From positions 61,120-125,119 of the forward strand of contig CANSRU010000007.1 in the NCBI GenBank assembly GCA_947649495.1: a stretch of 64,000 nucleotides of DNA, given 5' to 3'. The DNA comes from an uncultured Porphyromonadaceae bacterium (GTDB taxonomy: Bacteria; Bacteroidota; Bacteroidia; Bacteroidales; Muribaculaceae). Below the pieces are notes generated by a model that saw only the letters and a list, made by a program, of their open reading frames with translations, ran no database searches and had not been told where the DNA came from. Position numbers and translations under genes: made by a program. This document shows, one piece after another, positions 56,181 through 64,000 of the stretch. Every line of letters starts with the position of its first letter. Within the stretch, counting starts at the first letter, position 1.

Positions 56181-56981
56181 TTAGTCTTTTACGTGATGTT
56201 GCGCAATTTTGAAGATGTTGTCGGCCTCTTTACGGTTGGGGCTTTCGGGATAGTTGTTGATGAATGAGTAATATTCGTCAATCACTGTCCTGAATCTGTC
56301 CACCTTCTTTTCTTCCACACTTTGGCTTGCCTCCTGGTATCTCGATTTGAGCACTAAAAGTTCCAGGTCTTCCTTGTAGCGTGAATAGGGGTAATTTTTG
56401 ATTGCGTTTTTAGCTACTATAACTGCCGATTCGTAATTGTTGCCCATGTAATTGCCGAGGTTGTAATAAAGTTGGGCATTCTGAAGCTCTTTCAGCGTGA
56501 GCTTGTCCTGAAGCTCGAAAATGGCATTTTGTGCAATACTTACTTTATCGCTTTTGGGGAAATAATCAAGGAATCCCTGAAGTTCCTCAATGGCTTTTAT
56601 GGTTCCGCTCTGGTCCAGCTGAGTCTCAGGGGAGTCAAGATAATAGCCGTATCCGCAATAAAAACGTGCGAGTTCGGTGTATTTTCCCTTGGGGAAACGG
56701 GTATAATATGTCTTGAAATTCATGCCGGAGCTTACGTAATCTTTATTCTCGTAGTTACTGAGGGCAAGCAGATACAAGGCGTCCTCCGCTTTGTCTGTGC
56801 CTTTGAATACGGTTACGATATCGGTCAATATGGTAGCTGCCTGCACATATTTCTTCTCCTCGAATGCTTTTTTCGCATATTCAAGCTTGTAATTGTTGTC
56901 CGTGCTTTTAAGCACCTTTTGGTATTCTCCGCACGAGGTTATCACCATCGAAGCCAAAAGCGTGAACAGAAATTTGCGCAT
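56181..56981 (-). CDS. bamD: Outer membrane assembly lipoprotein BamD
   Basis: BamD is the essential lipoprotein of the BAM machine that inserts outer-membrane barrels. The 266 residues start with a lipobox (SMVITSCGEYQKVLK) and contain TPR-like repeats (DALYLLALSNYENKDYVSSG, FKTYYTRFPKGKYTE, AIEELQGFLDYFPKSDKV). A TAAATTTG box at 57028-57021 on the minus strand may be its -7 element. rpoZ follows. Confidence 0.94.
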   Translation of the reverse strand: MRKFLFTLLASMVITSCGEYQKVLKSTDNNYKLEYAKKAFEEKKYVQAATILTDIVTVFKGTDKAEDALYLLALSNYENKDYVSSGMNFKTYYTRFPKGKYTELARFYCGYGYYLDSPETQLDQSGTIKAIEELQGFLDYFPKSDKVSIAQNAIFELQDKLTLKELQNAQLYYNLGNYMGNNYESAVIVAKNAIKNYPYSRYKEDLELLVLKSRYQEASQSVEEKKVDRFRTVIDEYYSFINNYPESPNRKEADNIFKIAQHHVKD

Positions 56982-57200
56982 AATTTATGAAATTCAAATT
57001 CTACAATTGATTTTAGCATGCAAATTTACTTAAAATTTAATACTTTGCCACAAGTGTGCGTAAAAAATAATCCACGGTTGAGCTTTTTTCACTATTCAGC
57101 GCGGTTTGTTGATGTGATGTGGTGCATTCTGATTGATGAATGTGGGGTCGCATGGATTATTTTTACTATTTTTGCGAAGAAAATATATTAATGTTCCGAC

Positions 57201-57827
57201 GTGAAGAATAAGAAAGCGATAGGTCTTGGCGTGAAAGTGGCGGTAAATGTGCTGCTTATGATGGCCGTGGGTGTGTTTCTGATTTGGGTGGGCACGTTTT
57301 GGCTCGACAGCTGGACCGGACATGGCAAATATCTTGAGGTTCCGAATGTGAAAGGCTTGCAGTATGAAAAAGCCTGTGAGTTGCTGGAGGCTTCTGATTT
57401 CGAAGTGGTTTTGTCTGACTCTCTCTACGATAACAAAACCAAGCCCGGGTGTGTAATAGAGCAAAATCCCAAAGTGGGCTCGAAGGTCAAGGATGGACGC
57501 ACAATTTACCTTACTGTCAACGCGTTTTCTCCGCGTACAGTCACCATCCCCACACTTACGGATATCTCGCTCCGGCAGGCGCAGTCTATATTGGAGGGAC
57601 TTGGAATAAAGAAAATTGAAATTAAAAAGGTGCCGTCCGATTATAAGGATTTGGTGCTTGGTGCCTATCGTGACGGGCGACGCATAATGGCGGGAGCTCG
57701 TGTGCCGGTAACCTCGTGCGTCACACTTGAGGTAGGTGAGGGTGCTGTTGAGCAGGTTGATTCAGACGGTGTAGACACCACCTATACTCCACCGGCTGTG
57801 GCCGTTGAGACGTTGGATATAATGTGA
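57201..57827 (+). CDS. PASTA-domain membrane protein
   Basis: This 208-residue protein starts with GTG. It has an N-terminal membrane anchor (about residues 11-34: VKVAVNVLLMMAVGVFLIWV) and three PASTA-like repeats outside the membrane: EVPNVKGLQYEKACELLEAS, VTIPTLTDISLRQAQSILEG and a weaker third. Unlike Gram-positive PASTA proteins it has no kinase domain. It probably binds a cell-wall or envelope component. Its stop overlaps the GTG start of rluD. A TATTTTTG box at 57167-57174 is a likely -7 element. Confidence 0.88.
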   Translation: MKNKKAIGLGVKVAVNVLLMMAVGVFLIWVGTFWLDSWTGHGKYLEVPNVKGLQYEKACELLEASDFEVVLSDSLYDNKTKPGCVIEQNPKVGSKVKDGRTIYLTVNAFSPRTVTIPTLTDISLRQAQSILEGLGIKKIEIKKVPSDYKDLVLGAYRDGRRIMAGARVPVTSCVTLEVGEGAVEQVDSDGVDTTYTPPAVAVETLDIM

Positions 57828-58921
57828 TTCATCCTGATTATAAGAAAGTTTATAACCACGCAATGGATATAGAATCAAGTAGTCCAGAACTGGATATGGA
57901 TTGCGATGCGCCTGATGAATCGGGCGTTTTCGAGCATTTCCGTTTTGTTGCTGACAAAGGGCAGCAATTGCTCCGTGTGGATAAATTCCTTGTGATGCGA
58001 CTTGAAAAATCATCGCGCAACCGTATCCAGCAGGCTGCGGATGCCGGCTGCATACTCGTGAATGGCAAACCGGTAAAATCCAGTTATAAAGTAAAGCCAC
58101 TTGATGTTGTCAGTGTCGTGATGGACAGGCCCCGCTATGAGCTTGAGATTATTCCTGAGGACATACCGCTTGATATTGTATATGAGGATGATGAGCTCCT
58201 CGTGGTGAACAAGCCTGCCGGACTTGTGGTGCACCCCGGTCATGGAAATTATTCCGGAACTTTGGTCAATGCTCTTGCATGGCATTTTAAGGATAACCCA
58301 GATTACGATGTCGATGATCCGCGTATGGGATTGGTGCATCGTATTGATAAGGACACTTCGGGGCTGCTTGTGGTTGCTAAAACTCTTGATGCTAAGACTG
58401 CTCTTGGAAAGCAATTCTTCGATAAAACCACCAAGCGTGAGTATGTGGCTGTGGTTTGGGGAGTGCCGGAGCAGTCACCTGGAACAGTTGTGGGAAATAT
58501 AGGTCGCAATCCCAAAGATAGGTTGCAGATGACCGTGTTTCCTGATGGTTCGGACGGCAAGCATGCTGTTACGCATTATGAAGTGCTTGAAAATCTCGGG
58601 TATGTGTCGGTGGTGAAGTGCCGGCTGGAGACAGGTCGTACACATCAGATACGTGTGCATATGCGCTACTTGGGTCATCCGCTGTTTAATGATGCCAGAT
58701 ATGGTGGTGACGAGGTGCTCCGAGGTGAACGGACTGCTAAATACAAGCAGTTTGTGGATAATTGTTTTACGATATGCCCTCGTCAGGCTTTGCATGCGCG
58801 TACGCTTGGTTTTGTACATCCTCGTACCGGTGAGACGATGTTTTTTGAATGTGACGTGCCTTCAGATATGGTAACTATGATTTCCAAATGGAGGGCATAT
58901 ATGTCAGCGAAACAAATCTGA
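57824..58921 (+). CDS. rluD: RluA/RluD family 23S rRNA pseudouridine synthase
   Basis: The protein has up to 365 residues (GTG 57824; ATG 57863 is the alternative). An S4 RNA-binding domain (LLRVDKFLVMRLEKSSRNRI) precedes the catalytic domain with VVNKPAGLVVHPG, the catalytic Asp in LVHRIDKDTSGLLVVAKT and CRLETGRTHQIRVHMRYLGH. RluD modifies helix 69 of 23S rRNA. Assignment to RluD rather than RluC rests on S4 plus sequence pattern. It overlaps the PASTA gene. Confidence 0.9.
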   Translation: MIHPDYKKVYNHAMDIESSSPELDMDCDAPDESGVFEHFRFVADKGQQLLRVDKFLVMRLEKSSRNRIQQAADAGCILVNGKPVKSSYKVKPLDVVSVVMDRPRYELEIIPEDIPLDIVYEDDELLVVNKPAGLVVHPGHGNYSGTLVNALAWHFKDNPDYDVDDPRMGLVHRIDKDTSGLLVVAKTLDAKTALGKQFFDKTTKREYVAVVWGVPEQSPGTVVGNIGRNPKDRLQMTVFPDGSDGKHAVTHYEVLENLGYVSVVKCRLETGRTHQIRVHMRYLGHPLFNDARYGGDEVLRGERTAKYKQFVDNCFTICPRQALHARTLGFVHPRTGETMFFECDVPSDMVTMISKWRAYMSAKQI

Positions 58922-58983
58922 CTGTGGCCGTGGCATGTTTAATCAGATATGTGTATTAAAATATACTAAGATTTAACATTCGG

Positions 58984-59015
58984 ATTGGATTGTTGAATAA
59001 AAAGGATTAACTTTG
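58984..59015 (+). promoter_or_regulatory. Promoter of the acyltransferase-tex operon
   Basis: ATTG (58984-58987) and TAACTTTG (59008-59015) are 20 bases apart. It lies 47 bases before the acyltransferase ATG and probably drives four or more rightward genes. Confidence 0.65.
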
Positions 59016-59061
59016 AATCTCCAAGATTCATGTATTTAAGCACTCGTATCATAGACTATAT

Positions 59062-60246
59062 ATGGACAATCAGTACGATTTCAGTGATATAGCGCCATTT
59101 GCCGATGACGTCTTTCAAGAAAAAATGGCGCAATTGGTAAAAGAGCCCGGCTTTGAGCACGCTGTCAAATATGTTATGCCTGATGTGGATTTCCAACAGT
59201 TTGCCGGCATGTTGCTGTCGATACCTGATAATGAGGTGTTCCAGCGCCAGGTGATGTATCCGTTTTTGCAGATGCTTGTCGATAAGACTACTGCCGGTGT
59301 AACAGTGGGCGGCCTTGACAATATCGACAAGGACAAGCATTATACATTTATGTCCAACCATAGGGATATCGTGCTTGATGCCACCTTACTCAACTATTGT
59401 TTCCTGATCAACGGATTCCCGACATCAGAAGTCGCCATCGGCAATAATCTTCTGATATATGAGTGGATAACTGATCTTGTGAAACTTAATAAGAGTTTTA
59501 TAGTCAAGCGCAACCTCAGGCTTACAAAGGCTCTTGAAGCAGCCCGTCAGTTGTCGGCTTATATACATCATGTTATATTGAACAAGCATGAGAGTCTGTG
59601 GATAGCCCAGCGTGAGGGCCGATGCAAAGATTCCAACGATATGACACAAGAGAGCCTTGTGAAAATGTTGGCTATAGCCGGTTCCGGTTCTTTTATCGAT
59701 AATCTGTTGCAGATTAATATAACTCCGGTGTCAATATCGTATGAATATGATCCTAATGATTATTTGAAGGCCAAGGAGTTTTTGTTGAAGCGTCTGGATC
59801 CCGAATTTAAGAAATCGCCTCACGACGACTTGTTGAGTATGGAAACCGGTCTGTTGCAGCCCAAGGGACGGGTGCATTTCCATGTTGGCAAAAGTATAAA
59901 TCCTGCGCTCGAATCCTTGTCGGCTGAGCTCGACAAGCAGGAATTGTCAAAGAGCGTGTGCAGGATAATTGACCGTGAGATTCATTCCAATTATAAGATA
60001 TATCCAATCAATTATATCGCTTACGACACGCTGCATGCCGGTGATAGATTTAAAGAACGCTATTCGGCAGAAGACGCGGCTGAATTCCATCGATATGTTG
60101 AATCGCAGTTGGATAAGGTTGATTTGACTGAAATTTCAAGTCTGGACCGAAATTATATGAGGGAGATGATGTACACGATGTATGCCAACCCGCTGCGCAA
60201 TAAGATTGCGGCTGAAAATGCCGGTAACGATGTCATGGATGTCTGA
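59062..60246 (+). CDS. 1-acyl-glycerol-3-phosphate acyltransferase-like protein
   Basis: This 394-residue protein shows the acyltransferase motif I (FMSNHRDIVLDATLLN, NHx4D) near residue 98, then FIVKRNLRLTKALEAARQLS and the substrate-site-like LWIAQREGRCKDSND near 180. No membrane helices are obvious. It is longer than PlsC (about 240), with a C-terminal helical extension. It is probably in phospholipid or lipid A-like acyl transfer. The next gene follows after 18 bases. Confidence 0.82.
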   Translation: MDNQYDFSDIAPFADDVFQEKMAQLVKEPGFEHAVKYVMPDVDFQQFAGMLLSIPDNEVFQRQVMYPFLQMLVDKTTAGVTVGGLDNIDKDKHYTFMSNHRDIVLDATLLNYCFLINGFPTSEVAIGNNLLIYEWITDLVKLNKSFIVKRNLRLTKALEAARQLSAYIHHVILNKHESLWIAQREGRCKDSNDMTQESLVKMLAIAGSGSFIDNLLQINITPVSISYEYDPNDYLKAKEFLLKRLDPEFKKSPHDDLLSMETGLLQPKGRVHFHVGKSINPALESLSAELDKQELSKSVCRIIDREIHSNYKIYPINYIAYDTLHAGDRFKERYSAEDAAEFHRYVESQLDKVDLTEISSLDRNYMREMMYTMYANPLRNKIAAENAGNDVMDV

Positions 60247-60264
60247 CGGAGTGAGCCTGGCTTT

Positions 60265-61452
60265 ATGAGAGTGCCATTGATTCCGCTTATTGTTGTGCTG
60301 CTGCTAAGCATCGTTGCAGATGTGTATATATACTTAGCGGCACGGAAACGGTGTGGGTCGGGGGTTCCGTCGAAGTTGCAACTTTTTTCAGCAATTGCCT
60401 TATACATTCTGTTGATTGTTGGTCTTGCATTACCAAGAAGGGGCGATGATAATGGCGACCTGCTCACTGTGATGTGGCTACTGTTCACATTCGCCACAAC
60501 GTTTTTGCCGAAAGTTCTGTTTTTGGCAATCGATTTAATCGCATCGACACCATTGCTTATAGGGTGTAAACGATTGTCGTGGTTGAGTATTACAGGCGGT
60601 ATTGCAGCTGTGGTGCTGTTTATTGCCATGTGGTGGGGCGCAGCTGTGAATAGATTCCGTGTTCAGGTACGGGAGATTGAAGTGGCTGTTGCCGGACTTT
60701 CCAAGGAATTTGATGGTTACCGGATTGTGCAATTCTCGGATTTGCATACCGGTACATTTGGGCGTAACAATGAATTTGTTGGCTATCTGGTTGATAAGAT
60801 AAATGAGCTCGATGGAGACTTAGTGGTGTTTACCGGAGATATAGTCAATCGACGTACAGATGAAATTGAACCGCACTGGAGTACATTGTCGCGTCTCTAT
60901 GCGCCCGATGGTGTATATGCTATTTTAGGTAATCACGACTATGGCGATTACTGCGATTGGCCAAATGATGCATTGAAAGGCGATAACATGGTGGCTCTTC
61001 ACGATTATTTCAATCTTATGGGATGGCGGTTGCTGTGCAATGAGCATGTCTTTATCCACTCTGGTGCTGATTCGTTGGCGCTGATTGGGGTTGAGAATGT
61101 CGGTGATCCTCCTTTTAAGAACTATGGTTCTCTTGAAAATGCATATCCGAATCTAAGTGATAAGGTTACAAAGATTTTGCTTAGTCACAATCCTGCTCAT
61201 TGGGTTGATGATATCGCCGATAATGATTCTATAGATATTGCTCTGACTTTATCAGGTCATACACATGCCATGCAGATAGAGATGCTGGGGATGTCTCCGG
61301 CAAAATTCCGGTATGATACTTGGGGTGGTCTATACAAGGATGGCTCTGGTAACCATAAACTGTATGTCAATATCGGTTCTGGAACAGTTGGAATGCCAAT
61401 GAGACTTGGTGCCACACCTGAAATAACAGTAATAACTCTCCGACAGGAATAA
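60265..61452 (+). CDS. Membrane metallophosphoesterase (YkuE-like)
   Basis: This 395-residue protein has three or four N-terminal membrane helices (about residues 1-130) followed by a calcineurin-like domain with QFSDLHTGTFG, VVFTGDIVNRRTDE, AILGNHDYGDY, LLSHNPAHW and LSGHTHAMQ, which supply all metal ligands. Relatives act on periplasmic or surface phospho-compounds such as UDP-sugars or lipids. It lies between the acyltransferase and tex genes in one operon. Confidence 0.9.
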   Translation: MRVPLIPLIVVLLLSIVADVYIYLAARKRCGSGVPSKLQLFSAIALYILLIVGLALPRRGDDNGDLLTVMWLLFTFATTFLPKVLFLAIDLIASTPLLIGCKRLSWLSITGGIAAVVLFIAMWWGAAVNRFRVQVREIEVAVAGLSKEFDGYRIVQFSDLHTGTFGRNNEFVGYLVDKINELDGDLVVFTGDIVNRRTDEIEPHWSTLSRLYAPDGVYAILGNHDYGDYCDWPNDALKGDNMVALHDYFNLMGWRLLCNEHVFIHSGADSLALIGVENVGDPPFKNYGSLENAYPNLSDKVTKILLSHNPAHWVDDIADNDSIDIALTLSGHTHAMQIEMLGMSPAKFRYDTWGGLYKDGSGNHKLYVNIGSGTVGMPMRLGATPEITVITLRQE

Positions 61453-61457
61453 TTGGG

Positions 61458-63602
61458 ATGGAACAAAGAATCAGTATCGGTGAGCATATATCCCGGGTAC
61501 TTGGAATTCCCGAAGAACATGTCAATGTATGCCTTGCCTTATTTGACGACGGTGCTACTGTGCCATTTATAGCCCGTTATCGTAAGGAAATAACCGGTTC
61601 GTTGGACGAAGTGCAGGTAGAGAACATACGCCGTGAAAAAGAATCTTACCAGGCTTTATTATCGCGAAAGGAGTTCATCATAGAGAAAATAGATTCACTT
61701 GGTGCTCTGACAGACAATCTGCGTGAGCAAATCCACAGGTGTATGGACATAAAGAGTCTGGAGGATTTGTATTTGCCGTATAAACCAAAGCAGCGAACCC
61801 GTGCTTCTTTGGCGAGGGCGCGTGGTCTGGAGCCTTTGGCCAAAATGGTTATGTCGCAGAATCTCACAGAACCCGAAACGGCAGCGTTGAGATTTTGTAA
61901 TAACAAGGAGGTCTCATCGCCGGCCGATGCTTTGGCCGGAGCTATAGATATAATAGCGGAATGGATCAGTGAAAATCGTCAGGCGCGTTCATTTGTGCGT
62001 GATGAATACCGTAAAAACGGTATATTCAGGTCGAAGGTGGTAAAGGGAAAGGAGGAGGAAGGGAGTAAGTATTCCGACTATTACGATTATTCCGAACCAT
62101 TGCGTCGGTGTCGCTCCCATCGTTTTCTGGCGGTGGCAAGAGGGGTAGCTGAAGGCATATTGACATCAAAACTGGTAATCGAGGATTCGGTTGCAATATC
62201 GCGTCTGAATGGAATGTTTGTAAAGCGTTCTGCCGGAGTTAAAGTAAGGGATATATTAGAAAGGGCTATAGCTGACGGTTATCGCAGGTTGCTAAGGCCG
62301 TCAATAGAGAATGAGGTATACAATGATTTAAAACGCCGCAGCGATGCCGATGCTGTCAAAATTTTTTCAACTTCTCTCCATCAAATCTTGATGTATCCGC
62401 CAATGCCTGGCAATCGGATACTGGCTATAGACCCCGGTTTCCGCACGGGGTGTAAAATTGTGTGTCTGGATAGTCAGGGTAAATTGCTTCATCACGATTT
62501 GATATATCCGGTAGCTCCCCGCAATGATGTAGATGGAGCCCGGGCTCTACTCGGTAAACTCCTGAAAAAATACAATATAAGCCTGATAGCCATTGGTAAT
62601 GGTACGGCCGGTAGGGAAACTTATGAATTTGTGAAAAGTCTGAACCTTGGTAACGATATCGGGGTAGAGATTGTCAGTGAACAAGGCGCAAGTATATATT
62701 CGGCATCAGATGTTGCAAGGGAAGAATTTCCTGATAAGGATATTACCGTGCGTGGGGCTGTATCCATAGGTAGACGGTTGCTCGACCCGTTGGCAGAGTT
62801 GGTTAAAATTCCGCCTCAATCAATAGGTGTCGGACAGTATCAGCACGATGTCAATCAGTCAATACTTAAGGAATCGTTGGATTTTACAGTGAAGAGTTGT
62901 GTCAATCAAGTGGGGGTGGATGTCAATACAGCATCGCGGCAATTATTGTCGTATGTGGCTGGAATTGGAGATACATTGGCCGGGAATATATTGGCATATA
63001 GGAATGAGCATGGACCGTTCAAAACCAAGAAGGAGCTGCTTAAGGTGCCTCGGCTTGGGCCTAAGGCATTTCAACAATGTGCCGGCTTTTTACGTATCCC
63101 CGACGCTTCCGATATATTGGATAGAACGGCTGTCCACCCCGAACGGTATGGTCTGGTTGAAAAAATGGCGCATGATACTGGCAAGTCTCTATCCGACATT
63201 ATCGCTTCACCAGAATTGCTCGACAATATTGATTTCACCAAATATGTCGGAGATGATGTGGGATTGCCTACCATCACCGATATTGTGGCTGAATTGAAAA
63301 AGCCGGGACGCGACCCGCGTATTAGCGATGAAGATGTGCGCTATGATTTGCAAATCAAAAACTTCGAGGATTTACGTGTTGGCCAGGTACTGAATGGTAA
63401 GGTTTCCAATATCACAGCGTTCGGTGCATTTGTTGATATAGGTATAAAGGAATCAGGATTGCTTCATATATCACAGATGTCAGATCGTTATATATCGTCG
63501 CCCTACGATGTAGTATCTATAGGCATGACTGTTTCTGTTAAAGTGATAGGTCTTGACGAGGGGCGCCGACGGATAAATCTTTCGATGAAAAACTCTGACT
63601 GA
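61458..63602 (+). CDS. tex: Tex family RNA-binding S1 protein
   Basis: This 714-residue protein has the Tex architecture: an N-terminal helical domain (VPFIARYRKEITGSLDEVQV, LEDLYLPYKPKQRTRASLAR), a YqgF-like RNase H fold (LAIDPGFRTGCKIVCLDSQG), two HhH motifs (GVDVNTASRQLLSYVAGIG, LLKVPRLGPKAFQQCAGFL) and a C-terminal S1 domain (GQVLNGKVSNITAFGAFVDI). Tex influences transcription and RNA metabolism. It follows the phosphoesterase by 5 bases. folK starts one base after its stop. Confidence 0.96.
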   Translation: MEQRISIGEHISRVLGIPEEHVNVCLALFDDGATVPFIARYRKEITGSLDEVQVENIRREKESYQALLSRKEFIIEKIDSLGALTDNLREQIHRCMDIKSLEDLYLPYKPKQRTRASLARARGLEPLAKMVMSQNLTEPETAALRFCNNKEVSSPADALAGAIDIIAEWISENRQARSFVRDEYRKNGIFRSKVVKGKEEEGSKYSDYYDYSEPLRRCRSHRFLAVARGVAEGILTSKLVIEDSVAISRLNGMFVKRSAGVKVRDILERAIADGYRRLLRPSIENEVYNDLKRRSDADAVKIFSTSLHQILMYPPMPGNRILAIDPGFRTGCKIVCLDSQGKLLHHDLIYPVAPRNDVDGARALLGKLLKKYNISLIAIGNGTAGRETYEFVKSLNLGNDIGVEIVSEQGASIYSASDVAREEFPDKDITVRGAVSIGRRLLDPLAELVKIPPQSIGVGQYQHDVNQSILKESLDFTVKSCVNQVGVDVNTASRQLLSYVAGIGDTLAGNILAYRNEHGPFKTKKELLKVPRLGPKAFQQCAGFLRIPDASDILDRTAVHPERYGLVEKMAHDTGKSLSDIIASPELLDNIDFTKYVGDDVGLPTITDIVAELKKPGRDPRISDEDVRYDLQIKNFEDLRVGQVLNGKVSNITAFGAFVDIGIKESGLLHISQMSDRYISSPYDVVSIGMTVSVKVIGLDEGRRRINLSMKNSD

Positions 63603-63603
63603 T

Positions 63604-63987
63604 ATGAAATGTGTGGTAAGCATCGGAAGCAATGCCGTTGATGCAGCATCGGCAGTTGACGCAGCATTGAAATTTCTGCAATCCATATTGTCCGGTATGT
63701 CGAAGTCTGATATTTATTCAACTCCGGCATTGGGAAATGGCCACGGGGTGTATTTCAATGCTGTTGCTTGTGGATATTCGGACAGGAGTGCCGATGAATT
63801 GAATCGATTGTTTAAGGAATATGAGCGGTTGCATGGCCGGGACGAAAGAGCTCGTCACTCAGGGATAGTACCGGTGGATTTGGATCTTGTGGTGTTCGGG
63901 ACACAGATTCTTAGGCAAAGTGATTTCGATAGGGATTACTTCAGGATAGGCTATTCGCAATTATCGCAGGTAAGCGACCAAGGTTGA
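63604..63987 (+). CDS. folK: HPPK (FolK)-like pyrophosphokinase
   Basis: This short protein of 127 residues starts with MKCVVSIGSN and contains IYSTPALGNGHGVYFNAVAC and the metal-binding HSGIVPVDLDLVVFG, all features of 6-hydroxymethyl-dihydropterin pyrophosphokinase in folate synthesis. Family members usually have 130-170 residues, so it is at the short end. The start is one base after the tex stop. Only 13 bases follow the stop before the window ends. Confidence 0.85.
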   Translation: MKCVVSIGSNAVDAASAVDAALKFLQSILSGMSKSDIYSTPALGNGHGVYFNAVACGYSDRSADELNRLFKEYERLHGRDERARHSGIVPVDLDLVVFGTQILRQSDFDRDYFRIGYSQLSQVSDQG

Positions 63988-64000
63988 CAACTCATGTCTA

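Overview
The window looks like a chromosome segment of a Bacteroidales bacterium. Muribaculaceae (S24-7) or a near relative is my best guess, but this is an inference from gene content and codon habits, not a database result. Supporting signs are repeated matches to the Bacteroidetes promoter form (TTTG, about 20 bases, TAnnTTTG), the Bacteroidetes-type omega subunit beside BamD, DUF4369/TlpA and META lipoproteins, an UpxY-type antiterminator, a ThiH-type thiamine operon, and weak AT-rich ribosome binding sites. No rRNA, tRNA or CRISPR array was seen.

Layout. 1-3.1 kb holds a leftward MacAB-like export operon (adaptor, ATPase, cut-off permease) behind a leader that contains a probable intrinsic terminator. 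3.1-10.9 kb is a leftward cell-envelope operon: ECF sigma factor, membrane protein in the anti-sigma position, Spy-like periplasmic protein, giant alpha-2-macroglobulin without a thioester, and a GNAT-like protein. 11-18.5 kb carries a ZIP metal transporter and a leftward housekeeping run (pheS, crcB, nth, tilS, tdk, DUF3108, 5'-nucleotidase). 18.7-27 kb has a TlpA-like lipoprotein, an acyl-CoA ligase, a small outer membrane protein, nadE and valS. 27-33 kb is the thiamine operon thiD-thiS-tenI-thiE-thiG-thiC-thiH under a TPP riboswitch.

33.1-35.9 kb is the main accessory island: decayed phage-type pieces (a DUF4417-like 5' fragment, a MuF-like tail fused to a CdiA-type nuclease domain, and a frameshifted orphan toxin), each module preceded by a similar AT-rich leader. 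35.9-47.9 kb contains a DEAD-box helicase, YqgE, a DXS-like gene broken by an in-frame stop, a TonB-receptor-like barrel, a lipoprotein with a SecD-P1-like domain overlapping a membrane-bound DNA-binding regulator, an FKBP, a GH2 beta-galactosidase and a META lipoprotein. 48.1-50.9 kb is a phase-variation module: a tyrosine recombinase with a 3' frameshift, an apparent invertible promoter between 18-bp inverted repeats, then upxY and a PHP-type phosphatase with no capsule genes after them. 51-64 kb has a two-gene chromate transporter, folC, ridA, a YihY protein, rpsO, rpoZ, bamD, a PASTA protein, rluD, an acyltransferase, a metallophosphoesterase, tex and folK.

The most interesting regions are the recombinase/invertible promoter/upxY module (apparently locked ON), the toxin-phage island next to the thiamine riboswitch, the SecD-P1 lipoprotein/regulator pair, and the attenuator-like leader of the export operon. 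Three genes carry disrupting lesions (recombinase, DXS-like gene, orphan toxin). Sequencing error cannot be excluded for the single-base ones.
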